The notes below the pieces were generated by a model, which was given only the letters and a program-made list of their open reading frames with translations, was not told the DNA's origin and did no database searches. A program made the translations under genes and the position numbers. 64,000 nt of DNA, taken from positions 1,922,001-1,986,000 of the forward strand of contig NZ_CP110973.1 in NCBI RefSeq assembly GCF_026248825.1. Reading direction: 5' to 3'. Below, piece by piece: positions 17,582-25,831 of the stretch (the stretch's first letter is position 1; the number at the start of each line of letters is the position of its first letter). Source of the stretch: Larkinella insperata. GTDB lineage: Bacteria; Bacteroidota; Bacteroidia; Cytophagales; Spirosomataceae.

Positions 17582-17890
17582 ATGACCAACGACACGCTGA
17601 CCAACGAAGACAAAAAGATTGAACGAGCTGCTTACGTGCTGAAAGCGGTTGCCCATCCCCTGCGCATCAAAATTATTCAGATGCTGAACGAGCAAAAGGA
17701 ATTGAACGTATCAACGATCTACAAGAATCTCAATGCCGAGCAATCACTGATCTCGCACCACCTGATCAACATGCGCGATAAGGGAATTCTGGAAATTCGT
17801 CGGAGCGGCAAGAACATCTATTACTTTCTAGTCGATGGCTCTATTGCCGAAATTATTGACTGCATCTACCGAAGTAAAATTATGGCGTAA
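17582..17890 (+). CDS. ArsR-family winged-helix transcriptional regulator
   Basis: 102 residues forming one winged helix. AYVLKAVAHPLRIKIIQML is the usual ArsR start. The recognition helix region is AEQSLISHHLINMRDKGIL, and the wing is EIRRSGKNIYYFL. No cysteine pair typical of metal-sensing ArsR proteins (such as ELCVCDL) is visible, so it probably senses something other than metal or redox via thiols. No target operon lies beside it; the upstream permease ends 174 bases earlier and the downstream gene is convergent. Confidence 0.85.
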   Translation: MTNDTLTNEDKKIERAAYVLKAVAHPLRIKIIQMLNEQKELNVSTIYKNLNAEQSLISHHLINMRDKGILEIRRSGKNIYYFLVDGSIAEIIDCIYRSKIMA

Positions 17891-17891
17891 C

Positions 17892-17924
17892 AAAAAAGGG
17901 AAGCCGTTCCGGCTTCCCTTTTTT
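17892..17924. terminator. Bidirectional intrinsic terminator
   Basis: A 15-bp perfect stem (17892-17906 with 17910-17924) and a 3-base loop, flanked by A's on the left and T's on the right, lie between the convergent ArsR-family gene and ruvB. The symmetrical A/T flanks let it work in both directions. Confidence 0.9.
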
Positions 17925-17928
17925 GTTT

Positions 17929-18957
17929 TTAGGAGAATAACTCACCATCCCGGTAGACGGGCACAACGCCCAGGTGCCGGTAAGCTTTTTCGGTGGCTTC
18001 CCTGCCGCGCGACGTACGCTTCAGGTACCCTTCCTGAATCAAAAAAGGCTCGTACACTTCCTCAATGGTTTCGGCTTCGTCACCGCAGGCGGTAGCGATG
18101 GTCGATAAACCAACTGGTCCACCCTTAAACTTGTCGATGATGGTCATCAGAATCCGGTTGTCCATTTCGTCCAGACCGTTCTGGTCTACATCGAGCGCCC
18201 GCAGGGCAATCTCGGCAATCTCGGCAGTGATGATACCTTTGCCTTTTACCTGCGCAAAGTCGCGGGTTCGGCGCAGCAGGTTGTTGGCAATCCGCGGAGT
18301 TCCGCGACTCCGGCGGGCAATTTCGTAAGCTCCGTCTTCCTCAATGGGCGTTGCCAGGATGGCCGATGAGCGCTTGACAATCGAGGTCAGCAGGGCGGCA
18401 TCGTAGTACTCCAGCCGGGCGTTAATTCCAAACCGGGCCCGCAACGGTGAGGTCAGCAGACCGGCCCGGGTAGTGGCTCCAATCAGGGTAAACGGATTGA
18501 GTTTGATCTGCACCGTCCGGGCGTTGGGTCCCGAATCAAGCATGATGTCAATTTTGTAATCTTCCATCGCCGAATACAGGTACTCTTCCACCACGGGGTT
18601 AAGCCGGTGAATCTCGTCGATGAAAAGCACGTCATTCGCCTGCAGGTTGGTGAGCAACCCGGCCAGATCGCTCGGCTTGTCGAGCACGGGGCCGGACGTC
18701 ATCTTGATGCCCGCGTTTAACTCATTGGCGATGATGTGCGAGAGGGTGGTTTTACCCAAACCCGGAGGGCCGTGAAGCAGGACGTGGTCGAGAGCCTCCC
18801 CGCGCTGCGTAGCCGCTAGCACGAAAACTTTCAGGTTTTCAAGCACTTTGGCCTGCCCCGTAAAGTCTTCGAATGAGAGCGGTCGCAGGGCGCGTTCAAT
18901 CTCTTTCTCCGTTGTCGTCATCCCCTCACCGGTACCTTTCAGAATGTCTTTCCGCAT
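17929..18957 (-). CDS. ruvB: Holliday junction branch migration DNA helicase RuvB
   Basis: 342 residues. Walker A is in LLHGPPGLGKTTLSH, Walker B in VLFIDEIHRLNP, and sensor 1 in LIGATTRAG, followed by the arginine finger region SPLRARFG. The C-terminal winged helix has EPFLIQEGYLKRTSRGR. It drives branch migration of Holliday junctions with RuvA and RuvC, neither of which is encoded here. It stands alone, with a promoter box at 19040-19047 and a shared terminator downstream. Confidence 0.97.
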   Translation of the reverse strand: MRKDILKGTGEGMTTTEKEIERALRPLSFEDFTGQAKVLENLKVFVLAATQRGEALDHVLLHGPPGLGKTTLSHIIANELNAGIKMTSGPVLDKPSDLAGLLTNLQANDVLFIDEIHRLNPVVEEYLYSAMEDYKIDIMLDSGPNARTVQIKLNPFTLIGATTRAGLLTSPLRARFGINARLEYYDAALLTSIVKRSSAILATPIEEDGAYEIARRSRGTPRIANNLLRRTRDFAQVKGKGIITAEIAEIALRALDVDQNGLDEMDNRILMTIIDKFKGGPVGLSTIATACGDEAETIEEVYEPFLIQEGYLKRTSRGREATEKAYRHLGVVPVYRDGELFS

Positions 18958-19039
18958 GGTTCTCTGAATGAAAGCATTTGTTGTTTAAACCCTAAAGGAA
19001 GCTTGATTTTCAACCATTTAGGCAAGTGCTGATTTCATT

Positions 19040-19047
19040 CAAATATA
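19040..19047 (-). promoter_or_regulatory. -7 box of the ruvB promoter
   Basis: The minus strand reads TATATTTG, a full match to TAnnTTTG. A TTTG lies 14 bases upstream, shorter than usual. The predicted leader is about 75 bases. Confidence 0.45.
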
Positions 19048-19069
19048 CGAATTTATGCGCACAAAACCG

Positions 19070-22000
19070 CTATCGAACCAGCATAATTGACCCCCGTTTT
19101 ACAACTTTCGGCCGGTCTGGATAATACAAACTTTTGTAGTTTACGACGTAGGCATACACCATTGACGGATACGCTTGGCCCCGGTATTTTCCATCCCATT
19201 TCTGCTCCGGATTGTTCGAAACAAAGATCACCTCGCCCCATCGGTTGAAGATTCGAAGCTCGAAGTCGGTGATGTAGGAGGTAAACACATCCAGCAGGTC
19301 GTTGTTGCCGTCGCCGTTGGGCGTGAAGGCGTCAGGAATAACCACCCGGGGTTCGCAGCGGTCGACCACCACGGCGGTATCAATTCGGAAACACCCATTG
19401 GTTCCCGTTACCCGGACGGGGTACTCCCCAATCTCCAGTACAATCGTGCGGGGATTGGTATCGCCCGAGCGCAACCACAAGTAAGTCAGATCGCTACCGC
19501 CCGTTACTTGGAGAGTCGCCCGGCCACCGTCGCTCACACAGAAAGGAACTTCCTTGGTCAGACTGAAATTGGGCAACGGTAAAAAGGTCAGCTGTACTTC
19601 GTCGGATACCGTACAGACGCCGTCTTTGGCCACAATTGAGTAGGTTCCTGACGTTGTGGGCTGGATAAACGAGGTTGTCGCCCCCGTTGACCACTGGTAC
19701 GTAGCCCCCGGTGAACCCGTTGCTTCCAGCCGCAGATCCGGCGTCGGACACAGGGTTCTGTCGGGCCCTAAACTAACCGTGGGCGGAGCCTGTACGAATA
19801 CAATCTTCCGGCCGGAAGCTGCGCAGCCCTGCTGCGATACCGTATAGGTCAGGACAACGGGATTCGGCCCCGCCAGACTATCGGCTGGCGTAAACCGTCC
19901 AGTGCTATCCACGCCCGGCCCCGTCCAGAAACCGCCGACCGGCGTTGCCCCACTAAGCTGTACGACGGGTGAATTGGCGCAGACTTCCAGTATTGTTCCG
20001 GCTTCTACGGTCGGTTTAGGATTGAAGTTAACCACCACTTCGTCCGAACCCTGGCAACCGGTCAGCGGATTGCGAACCGTCAGGCGATAGGGCCCGGCTG
20101 TCGATACGGTGATTGAAGGGGTATTCGCTCCAGTATTCCATTGGTAAACATCTCCCGGCGCCTGCACCAGTGAGGCCAGTTGAACGGTATCGCCAACGCA
20201 TTTGCCGCGGTCTGGCCCCAGCGATACGTAGCCCGTCGTGTCAACCGGAATTCGAATGTTGTTCAATGTATCGAGACATCCCCCGGTATCCCGTGCTTCG
20301 AGGCTGTAAACCCCGCCGTTGACGCCCGTCAGACCCGAACCGTTGCCGACGACCGCGCCATTGGCATCCCGCCAGATGAATTCTGTGGGCCGCCCTCGAA
20401 CAATCGTTAGCTGAATTGAGCCGCTTTGTGGCACCGAGCACAGGGCGGTTCTTGGATTGGCCTGCACTTCAATGCCATTATTGGAACGCAGCGTTAGGGT
20501 TGTATCCAGCGTACAGGCGTCGTCACTGATGATCCGGACGGTGTAATCGCCATCCCGAATGCCCTGCAACAAGGCCGTAGTGTCCGGGAGTGGCTGTCCG
20601 CCGAAACTCCATTCAAACCGCCGGACGGTGGCCGACCCGACGTTGACCCGAATGCTGCCATCGGCCGTTGTACAGCCGGTAGGTGGCGTCATGACGGCCG
20701 TTACAACCGGCTTGGGTAACGCAATGACGGCAATGGTGTCCGTATTTTCGCATCCATTAATATCCCGAACAATCACTGAATAATCGCCCGGCTGCGCAAC
20801 CGTCGTTTCCCGTTCGGTCGAACCGTTGCTCCACTGGAAACTGTTCCAGGCATTGCCGCGGGCGGTTAGGGTAATGGCACCGTTCAGACAAACCGTCGTG
20901 TCAGGGCCGAGTGTAAAAGCAGGTGGCGTTCGCAACGAAACAATGATGGTATCGCTTTGAAAACATCCGCCATTAGCCGCAATAACCACGAACGTTCCTG
21001 GCGTAATGCCGTTGTACCCCGACCTGCCCGGGGTCGTTACGGTCAATGTTCGTTCATTTTGCCCTCGCAGGACTCGCCCGTTTCGAATCCAGATGTACAC
21101 ACTGGCTTCTACTTTGGCATCCAGCGTATGCGTGTTTTTACAGCTATCAATATTCGGTCCCAGTTCGATGGGGTCAGGCGTTCGAATGATTGTAACATCT
21201 TGAGGAATCAGAGTATCTTTACAAATTTCACCGTCCGAACGAACAGTTGTAATACGCAATACAACAGAGTATGTACCCGGTTCATTATACGTGTGAGTAG
21301 CTTGGGTAGCCGTTGTACTAAGAGGAGCGCTTCCATCCCCCCAATTCCATACATAACTTTCTTTTAGAGGTGGACACATCGGCGTTACTGTAAACTGAGT
21401 CGGCGAACCGGCGCAGGTGTCCGCGTAGGAGAAGCCGGGTGAACTGGACGGTTCGTTGAAGTTGGCCACCATATTAGGCAGACCCAACTGGCTGGTCGGT
21501 CCGTTCAGGTTCAGGCCGTTCGGGTCGAAGGTAGCGGGAGCCAGAAGTTCATCATTCGGGTTTTCGATGACACCCAGGCTTTTACCGTCTTTGATGGCCA
21601 CGTAAATCTTCCCGTCGGAACCAATCTGAAGCGCCCCGTATTGCCTGCTTCGGGTACTATCCAGCACCGCCTTGGAGGCTTCGATGGCCGCAGGGTCCGG
21701 GTTGGTCAGGTCGTAAATCAGAAGCTGGGACGCACTGGCCGAATCACCCTGTAACGAAACGTAGAGCTTGGAACCGTCCGGCGAAAACTCCACCCCGTAG
21801 GCTTTGGGTGGTGCCGGGCCGAGGTTGATTCGCGGCCCGCCGGTCATGACTCCGGTTGAATCGTTGAACGTAAAAACTTCGACGTAGTTGGTCGGCGGGC
21901 CGGGGACCACCACCGCAATCGGGCGGTTTCCGTTGCCGGTTGTATCCGCCGGACCAATCTTCATGTATCCCTCTCCTTTGGTCGTGGTGTCGTGGTCCAT

Positions 22001-23167
22001 CCCGAGCGCGTATTCCTGTGGCCCTTCGATGCCCGCCCGCGTGACGTGGTAAATCTGAAATTTATTGTTGCCGTAATCGTGCGAAATAACCCAGTACGTG
22101 GTATCCCGGTCGTTGCGGACGGACGCCAGCCGTTCGGTCGTCAGGGTATCTACCACAACGTTTTTCTCGATGATGGCGCCGGTTCCCTGGTTATAGCGCA
22201 TATCGACCGTGCTGACGGTCATGGTTTTCTTGCCACTGATTTCGGAGGTTGTGTATACCCGGTAGAGGTATTCGCAGCCCCGGCAGGTCGGTTGCGGAAC
22301 AATCAGCGCCGACTGCGTGGAGTTCTGGCTACCCTGCAACTGGGCCGTATCCGCCGGGTTGAGCGGCTTCATCGGATTACCGTTCTTATCATAAATGGTA
22401 ATGCCGCCCGTGTAGAAAAGCAGTTGGCCCTTCGTGTTGGAAATCGACGAGGTTCCTTCAATGGTGTTCAGTTTGCCATCGTCCAGCGGGCTCGGGCTAC
22501 CACCCGAAAAATCAATACCGGCGTTGTTCCCGAAATACCACTTGGCGCCTTGTTGCTGGGGCCGCTGCCCGCAGACCTGCACGTTTATCCGGTTTTCGAT
22601 GGTACAGACTTGCTGCTTGTTGGCCTGCGTACCGATCCAGACCTCCACTGAGTAACACCCCGCACTATCCACCTGAATGGTCCGGGTTGTATCGCCTTTC
22701 GGATACCAGAGGTAGCTGGCACCGGCGGGCGCTCCGTTTGGGTACGGGTCAAGCGTAATTTTCTGGCCGTTACACAGCATCGTATCCGTCCGCCAGTTCT
22801 GAAACTCCGCGGGCGGTACGCCGATGGTAACCGTTGTATCGGTGGTTTCACTCGAACCATTCTGCAACCGTCGGGTTAACGTAATGGTATAGGTGCCCGG
22901 GTTTTGATAAGAATATTTGGGATTAATTGCCGAAGAAGTATCCGTACTGGAAGCGGAATCACCAAAATTCCAGGTGCGGGAGCGGACGTTCGACCGGGTG
23001 TCCTGGAACATCACACCGGCCTGGCAGGTCGAATCGGCGGCACAAAGCTTACCGCTTATTTTAATATCTTTTGACGGCGAGGTCTGCGCATAGGCTATAC
23101 CGGCGAACAGCCCCCAACACAGAAGCATCCACCCCAACCGTCGTACCATTCCTGTATAGGTTGTCAT
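19070..23167 (-). CDS. Giant T9SS type B cargo: PKD and repeat protein with gliding-motility C-terminal domain
   Basis: 1365 residues. Signal peptide about 1-27; first PKD domain (about 30-115) with WNFGDSASS and NPGTYTITL; a beta-propeller-like block (about 200-560) beginning KWYFGNNAGIDFSGG; second PKD domain (about 575-655) with WNWGDGSAP; then Ig-like repeats whose starts share LGPD---C (LGPNIDSC, LGPDTTVC, LGPDRGKC, LGPDRTLC). It ends with a type B sorting domain: IPDAFTPNGDGNNDLL, LRIFNRWGEVIF and WDGKYRGQ. Such proteins cross the outer membrane through the T9SS and act as adhesins or gliding-related surface proteins. It is divergent from a PorP/SprF gene, the usual partner. Confidence 0.9.
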   Translation of the reverse strand: MTTYTGMVRRLGWMLLCWGLFAGIAYAQTSPSKDIKISGKLCAADSTCQAGVMFQDTRSNVRSRTWNFGDSASSTDTSSAINPKYSYQNPGTYTITLTRRLQNGSSETTDTTVTIGVPPAEFQNWRTDTMLCNGQKITLDPYPNGAPAGASYLWYPKGDTTRTIQVDSAGCYSVEVWIGTQANKQQVCTIENRINVQVCGQRPQQQGAKWYFGNNAGIDFSGGSPSPLDDGKLNTIEGTSSISNTKGQLLFYTGGITIYDKNGNPMKPLNPADTAQLQGSQNSTQSALIVPQPTCRGCEYLYRVYTTSEISGKKTMTVSTVDMRYNQGTGAIIEKNVVVDTLTTERLASVRNDRDTTYWVISHDYGNNKFQIYHVTRAGIEGPQEYALGMDHDTTTKGEGYMKIGPADTTGNGNRPIAVVVPGPPTNYVEVFTFNDSTGVMTGGPRINLGPAPPKAYGVEFSPDGSKLYVSLQGDSASASQLLIYDLTNPDPAAIEASKAVLDSTRSRQYGALQIGSDGKIYVAIKDGKSLGVIENPNDELLAPATFDPNGLNLNGPTSQLGLPNMVANFNEPSSSPGFSYADTCAGSPTQFTVTPMCPPLKESYVWNWGDGSAPLSTTATQATHTYNEPGTYSVVLRITTVRSDGEICKDTLIPQDVTIIRTPDPIELGPNIDSCKNTHTLDAKVEASVYIWIRNGRVLRGQNERTLTVTTPGRSGYNGITPGTFVVIAANGGCFQSDTIIVSLRTPPAFTLGPDTTVCLNGAITLTARGNAWNSFQWSNGSTERETTVAQPGDYSVIVRDINGCENTDTIAVIALPKPVVTAVMTPPTGCTTADGSIRVNVGSATVRRFEWSFGGQPLPDTTALLQGIRDGDYTVRIISDDACTLDTTLTLRSNNGIEVQANPRTALCSVPQSGSIQLTIVRGRPTEFIWRDANGAVVGNGSGLTGVNGGVYSLEARDTGGCLDTLNNIRIPVDTTGYVSLGPDRGKCVGDTVQLASLVQAPGDVYQWNTGANTPSITVSTAGPYRLTVRNPLTGCQGSDEVVVNFNPKPTVEAGTILEVCANSPVVQLSGATPVGGFWTGPGVDSTGRFTPADSLAGPNPVVLTYTVSQQGCAASGRKIVFVQAPPTVSLGPDRTLCPTPDLRLEATGSPGATYQWSTGATTSFIQPTTSGTYSIVAKDGVCTVSDEVQLTFLPLPNFSLTKEVPFCVSDGGRATLQVTGGSDLTYLWLRSGDTNPRTIVLEIGEYPVRVTGTNGCFRIDTAVVVDRCEPRVVIPDAFTPNGDGNNDLLDVFTSYITDFELRIFNRWGEVIFVSNNPEQKWDGKYRGQAYPSMVYAYVVNYKSLYYPDRPKVVKRGSIMLVR

Positions 23168-23412
23168 TCGCTGCTAATAGATCAAGTAAGTTACTAGCCC
23201 TGGTGTTCTTGTGTATATTTTGTGTATAGGACACTTAAAGTGGGCAGTACGTTGTAAACGAAATGGCAGCTATAAAAATTTTATAGGCATTTCCATCAAT
23301 TGCTACTACCTTTATCTTACCCGTCGAGTGCAATTTTACGCCAAAAAATCGTTTATGTTTTAGTATTTTATCGGAACACAATTGGCAGGTGGTTTGCCCT
23401 ACAGATACCGTT

Positions 23413-24447
23413 ATGTTAAAACGTTACATTTTTCTCTTTGTTGGCTTGCTGACTGCTGGAATGGCCCAGGCGCAGGACCCGCAATTTTCGCAGTTTTACG
23501 CGGCTCCCCTGTATCTGAACCCGGCTTTTGCAGGGTCGGCACTGGCGCCCAGGGTTTCGGTTAATTACCGCAACCAGTGGCCCGCCGTAACCAATTACGT
23601 CACCTCGATGGTTAGTGTCGACCACTTCTTCGAACGTTATAACAGTGGGGTGGGCTTAATGTTACAAAACGACAACCAGGGCCAGGGCCGCATCCGGTCC
23701 ACAGACATCGGCTTGCAGTATTCCTACCAGCTCCAGGTAGCCGAGCAGACGTTTGTTCGATTGGGGCTGCAGGCGTCCTACGTGAACCGGTCGATCAACT
23801 GGTTTGGCCTGACGTTCGGTGATCAATACAACAACGGGGGCTTTACGGGTAACCCGACAACGGACCCTGTGGTTTCCAACGGTTCGCCGAAAGTGGCCTA
23901 CCTCGATTTCTCCACGGGTGGACTGCTTTATTCCGACTGGTACTGGATTGGCGTAGCGGCCCATCACCTGAGCCGTCCCAACCAGGGCGTTTTCGTGCTG
24001 AGCGACGATAGCCGGTTGCCCCTCAAAGGTAGCGTTCACGCTGGTTTGCGGATTCCGTTTGCCGGTTTTACGGGACTGGGCGACGAGTGGGACCGCGAGA
24101 AAACCATCTCTCCCGCCATCAATTACCGGTTTCAGGGCAAGTACGACCAGCTGGACCTGGGCGTTTACATGACCTACTCCCCGGTCGTTTTTGGGCTTTG
24201 GTACCGGGGCCTGCCGTTGAAAAAATACGCAGCCAACATCACCAACCGTGAATCACTGATTGCGCTGGTCGGTTTCCGACAGGACGCCTTCTCCATTGGC
24301 TATAGCTACGACGCTACCATTTCTTCGCTCGGACCGGGTAGTGGGGGCGCTCACGAAATTTCGTTGTCGTACACTTTCGAGAACTGGCCGCCGGGTAAAC
24401 CCAAAAACCGTAAGTCCCGCAAACAGCTCTCTTGTCCGAAGTTTTAA
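23413..24447 (+). CDS. PorP/SprF family type IX secretion membrane protein
   Basis: 344 residues from the ATG at 23413; the frame is open to a GTG at 23389, but the ATG begins the signal peptide (MLKRYIFLFVGLLTAGMAQA). The mature start, QDPQFSQFYAAPLYLNPAFA, is the hallmark of PorP/SprF. Alternating beta strands and a final aromatic strand (EISLSYTFENW) indicate an outer-membrane barrel. SprF-like proteins help export or attach a specific type B cargo, and the cargo gene is adjacent and divergent. The 245 bases between them carry no perfect promoter box that I can see. Confidence 0.9.
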   Translation: MLKRYIFLFVGLLTAGMAQAQDPQFSQFYAAPLYLNPAFAGSALAPRVSVNYRNQWPAVTNYVTSMVSVDHFFERYNSGVGLMLQNDNQGQGRIRSTDIGLQYSYQLQVAEQTFVRLGLQASYVNRSINWFGLTFGDQYNNGGFTGNPTTDPVVSNGSPKVAYLDFSTGGLLYSDWYWIGVAAHHLSRPNQGVFVLSDDSRLPLKGSVHAGLRIPFAGFTGLGDEWDREKTISPAINYRFQGKYDQLDLGVYMTYSPVVFGLWYRGLPLKKYAANITNRESLIALVGFRQDAFSIGYSYDATISSLGPGSGGAHEISLSYTFENWPPGKPKNRKSRKQLSCPKF

Positions 24448-24458
24448 ATTCGCCAGAC

Positions 24459-24490
24459 CGGTACTCATGGGTCAAAGTCCGTGAGTACCG
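24459..24490. repeat. Inverted repeat at the convergent ends of the PorP/SprF gene and lysC
   Basis: A 9-bp perfect stem, CGGTACTCA (24459-24467) with TGAGTACCG (24482-24490). It lies just past the PorP/SprF stop and runs into the last codons of lysC. It may terminate the plus-strand transcript, but there is no T run. Confidence 0.5.
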
Positions 24491-25752
24491 AGATCCTTGA
24501 CAACCAGTTGTACGGTATAACGGCTTTTTTGCTCAACCAGCAACTTTTTGTTCACCAAAACCCGCTCAATGGTTCTATCGTCGTAATGGCGGATGGTGAT
24601 CAGTTCCAGCCCTTCGTTGTAGCTAATCCGGAATTCTTCCTGTAATCCTGCTAAGAGACGGGCCAATCGGTCCGGACGGTTATCAACGGCCACGGAGAAG
24701 CTGATGGCGGTATTCTGCATCAGATTAATTTTTACCCCATATTCCGCAAACTGACCAAAAATCTTGCTCAGGTTTTCTTCCGCGATGAAGGAGAAGTCTT
24801 TGGGGTGGAAGGAAATCAGCGTCTGATTCATCTTGAAAATAAAAGATGAAATGGGCAGCCGCTGCTCAAAGTTTCCGATGACAGTTCCGTAGTCCTGCGG
24901 TTGCAGGAACGACCGGACGTACAGCGGAATGTGTTTGTTCTGTAACGGTTTGATGGTTTTCGGGTGGATCACCGTGGCCCCATAATAGGCCAGCTCAATG
25001 GCATCCTGGTAGGTAAGCTGGTCGATTTTGACGGTTTCGTCGAACCACTTGGGGTCGGCGTTCAGAACACCGGGCACATCTTTCCAGATTGTTACGTTAC
25101 TGGCTTCCAGGCAGTACGCGAAAATAGCGGCCGTATAATCCGAGCCATCCCGGCCCAGGGTGGTGGTATAACCCTCCCGGGTGCTTCCAATAAATCCCTG
25201 AGTGATGACAACGCTTGAGTTCAGCAACTCAGCCAGGGAATCCGTAATGTATTCGCAGGTTTGCTTCCAGTCGACTTTGCCTTCCCGGAAACTATCGTCG
25301 GTCCGAATCAGCCGCCGGGCGTCAACCCAGTAAGAATCCAGACCCATCTGGTTCAGGTAGGCATTAACAATGCGGGTCGATAGCAACTCGCCGTACGATA
25401 CCAACTGATCGTAAACCTGATCGGGTCTTGTATAAGGATCAGGCTCTCGTTGCAGCAGGGATTCTACTTCCGCGAATAAATCATACACCTGACTAAAGGC
25501 CGAGGTATCCCCGTCCGCCAGTTCCTGAATAACCTGTTCGTGATTGGCCCGAATCCGTTGCCAGAAGGTATCGGTGTCGGCCTGCCGACGCAAATAAGCC
25601 CAGGTGAGTTGCTCCAGGGCGTTAGTCGTTTCGCCCATGGCCGAGATCACGACCAGTAATTGACTCGAATTTTGCTGCTGGATAATGCCAGCCACATTAC
25701 GAACGCCGTGAGCGTTTTTAACCGACGCTCCGCCGAATTTGAATACCTGCAT
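24472..25752 (-). CDS. lysC: Aspartate kinase
   Basis: 426 residues. It phosphorylates aspartate as the first step toward lysine, threonine, methionine and, via diaminopimelate, peptidoglycan. The N-terminal motif is VFKFGGASVKNA; the substrate and ATP site includes TTLGRDGSDYTAA. Two ACT-type regulatory regions occupy about 300-426 (ISFHPKDFSFIAEENL, then NTAISFSVAVDN), so feedback inhibition is expected. No homoserine dehydrogenase domain is fused. It lies 79 bases after dxs on the same strand and may be co-transcribed with it. Confidence 0.92.
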   Translation of the reverse strand: MQVFKFGGASVKNAHGVRNVAGIIQQQNSSQLLVVISAMGETTNALEQLTWAYLRRQADTDTFWQRIRANHEQVIQELADGDTSAFSQVYDLFAEVESLLQREPDPYTRPDQVYDQLVSYGELLSTRIVNAYLNQMGLDSYWVDARRLIRTDDSFREGKVDWKQTCEYITDSLAELLNSSVVITQGFIGSTREGYTTTLGRDGSDYTAAIFAYCLEASNVTIWKDVPGVLNADPKWFDETVKIDQLTYQDAIELAYYGATVIHPKTIKPLQNKHIPLYVRSFLQPQDYGTVIGNFEQRLPISSFIFKMNQTLISFHPKDFSFIAEENLSKIFGQFAEYGVKINLMQNTAISFSVAVDNRPDRLARLLAGLQEEFRISYNEGLELITIRHYDDRTIERVLVNKKLLVEQKSRYTVQLVVKDLGTHGL

Positions 25753-25831
25753 TTTTTACCAATCTGTCATGGCAGGATCGCGGCCGGGTCGTCGGTAGAG
25801 ATGGAATAAAACCGCGCTTCCTGTAAAGTTA

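Noticed and set aside
21992..22651. 219-codon frame on the plus strand
   Set aside because: Opposite the T9SS cargo gene; no independent support.
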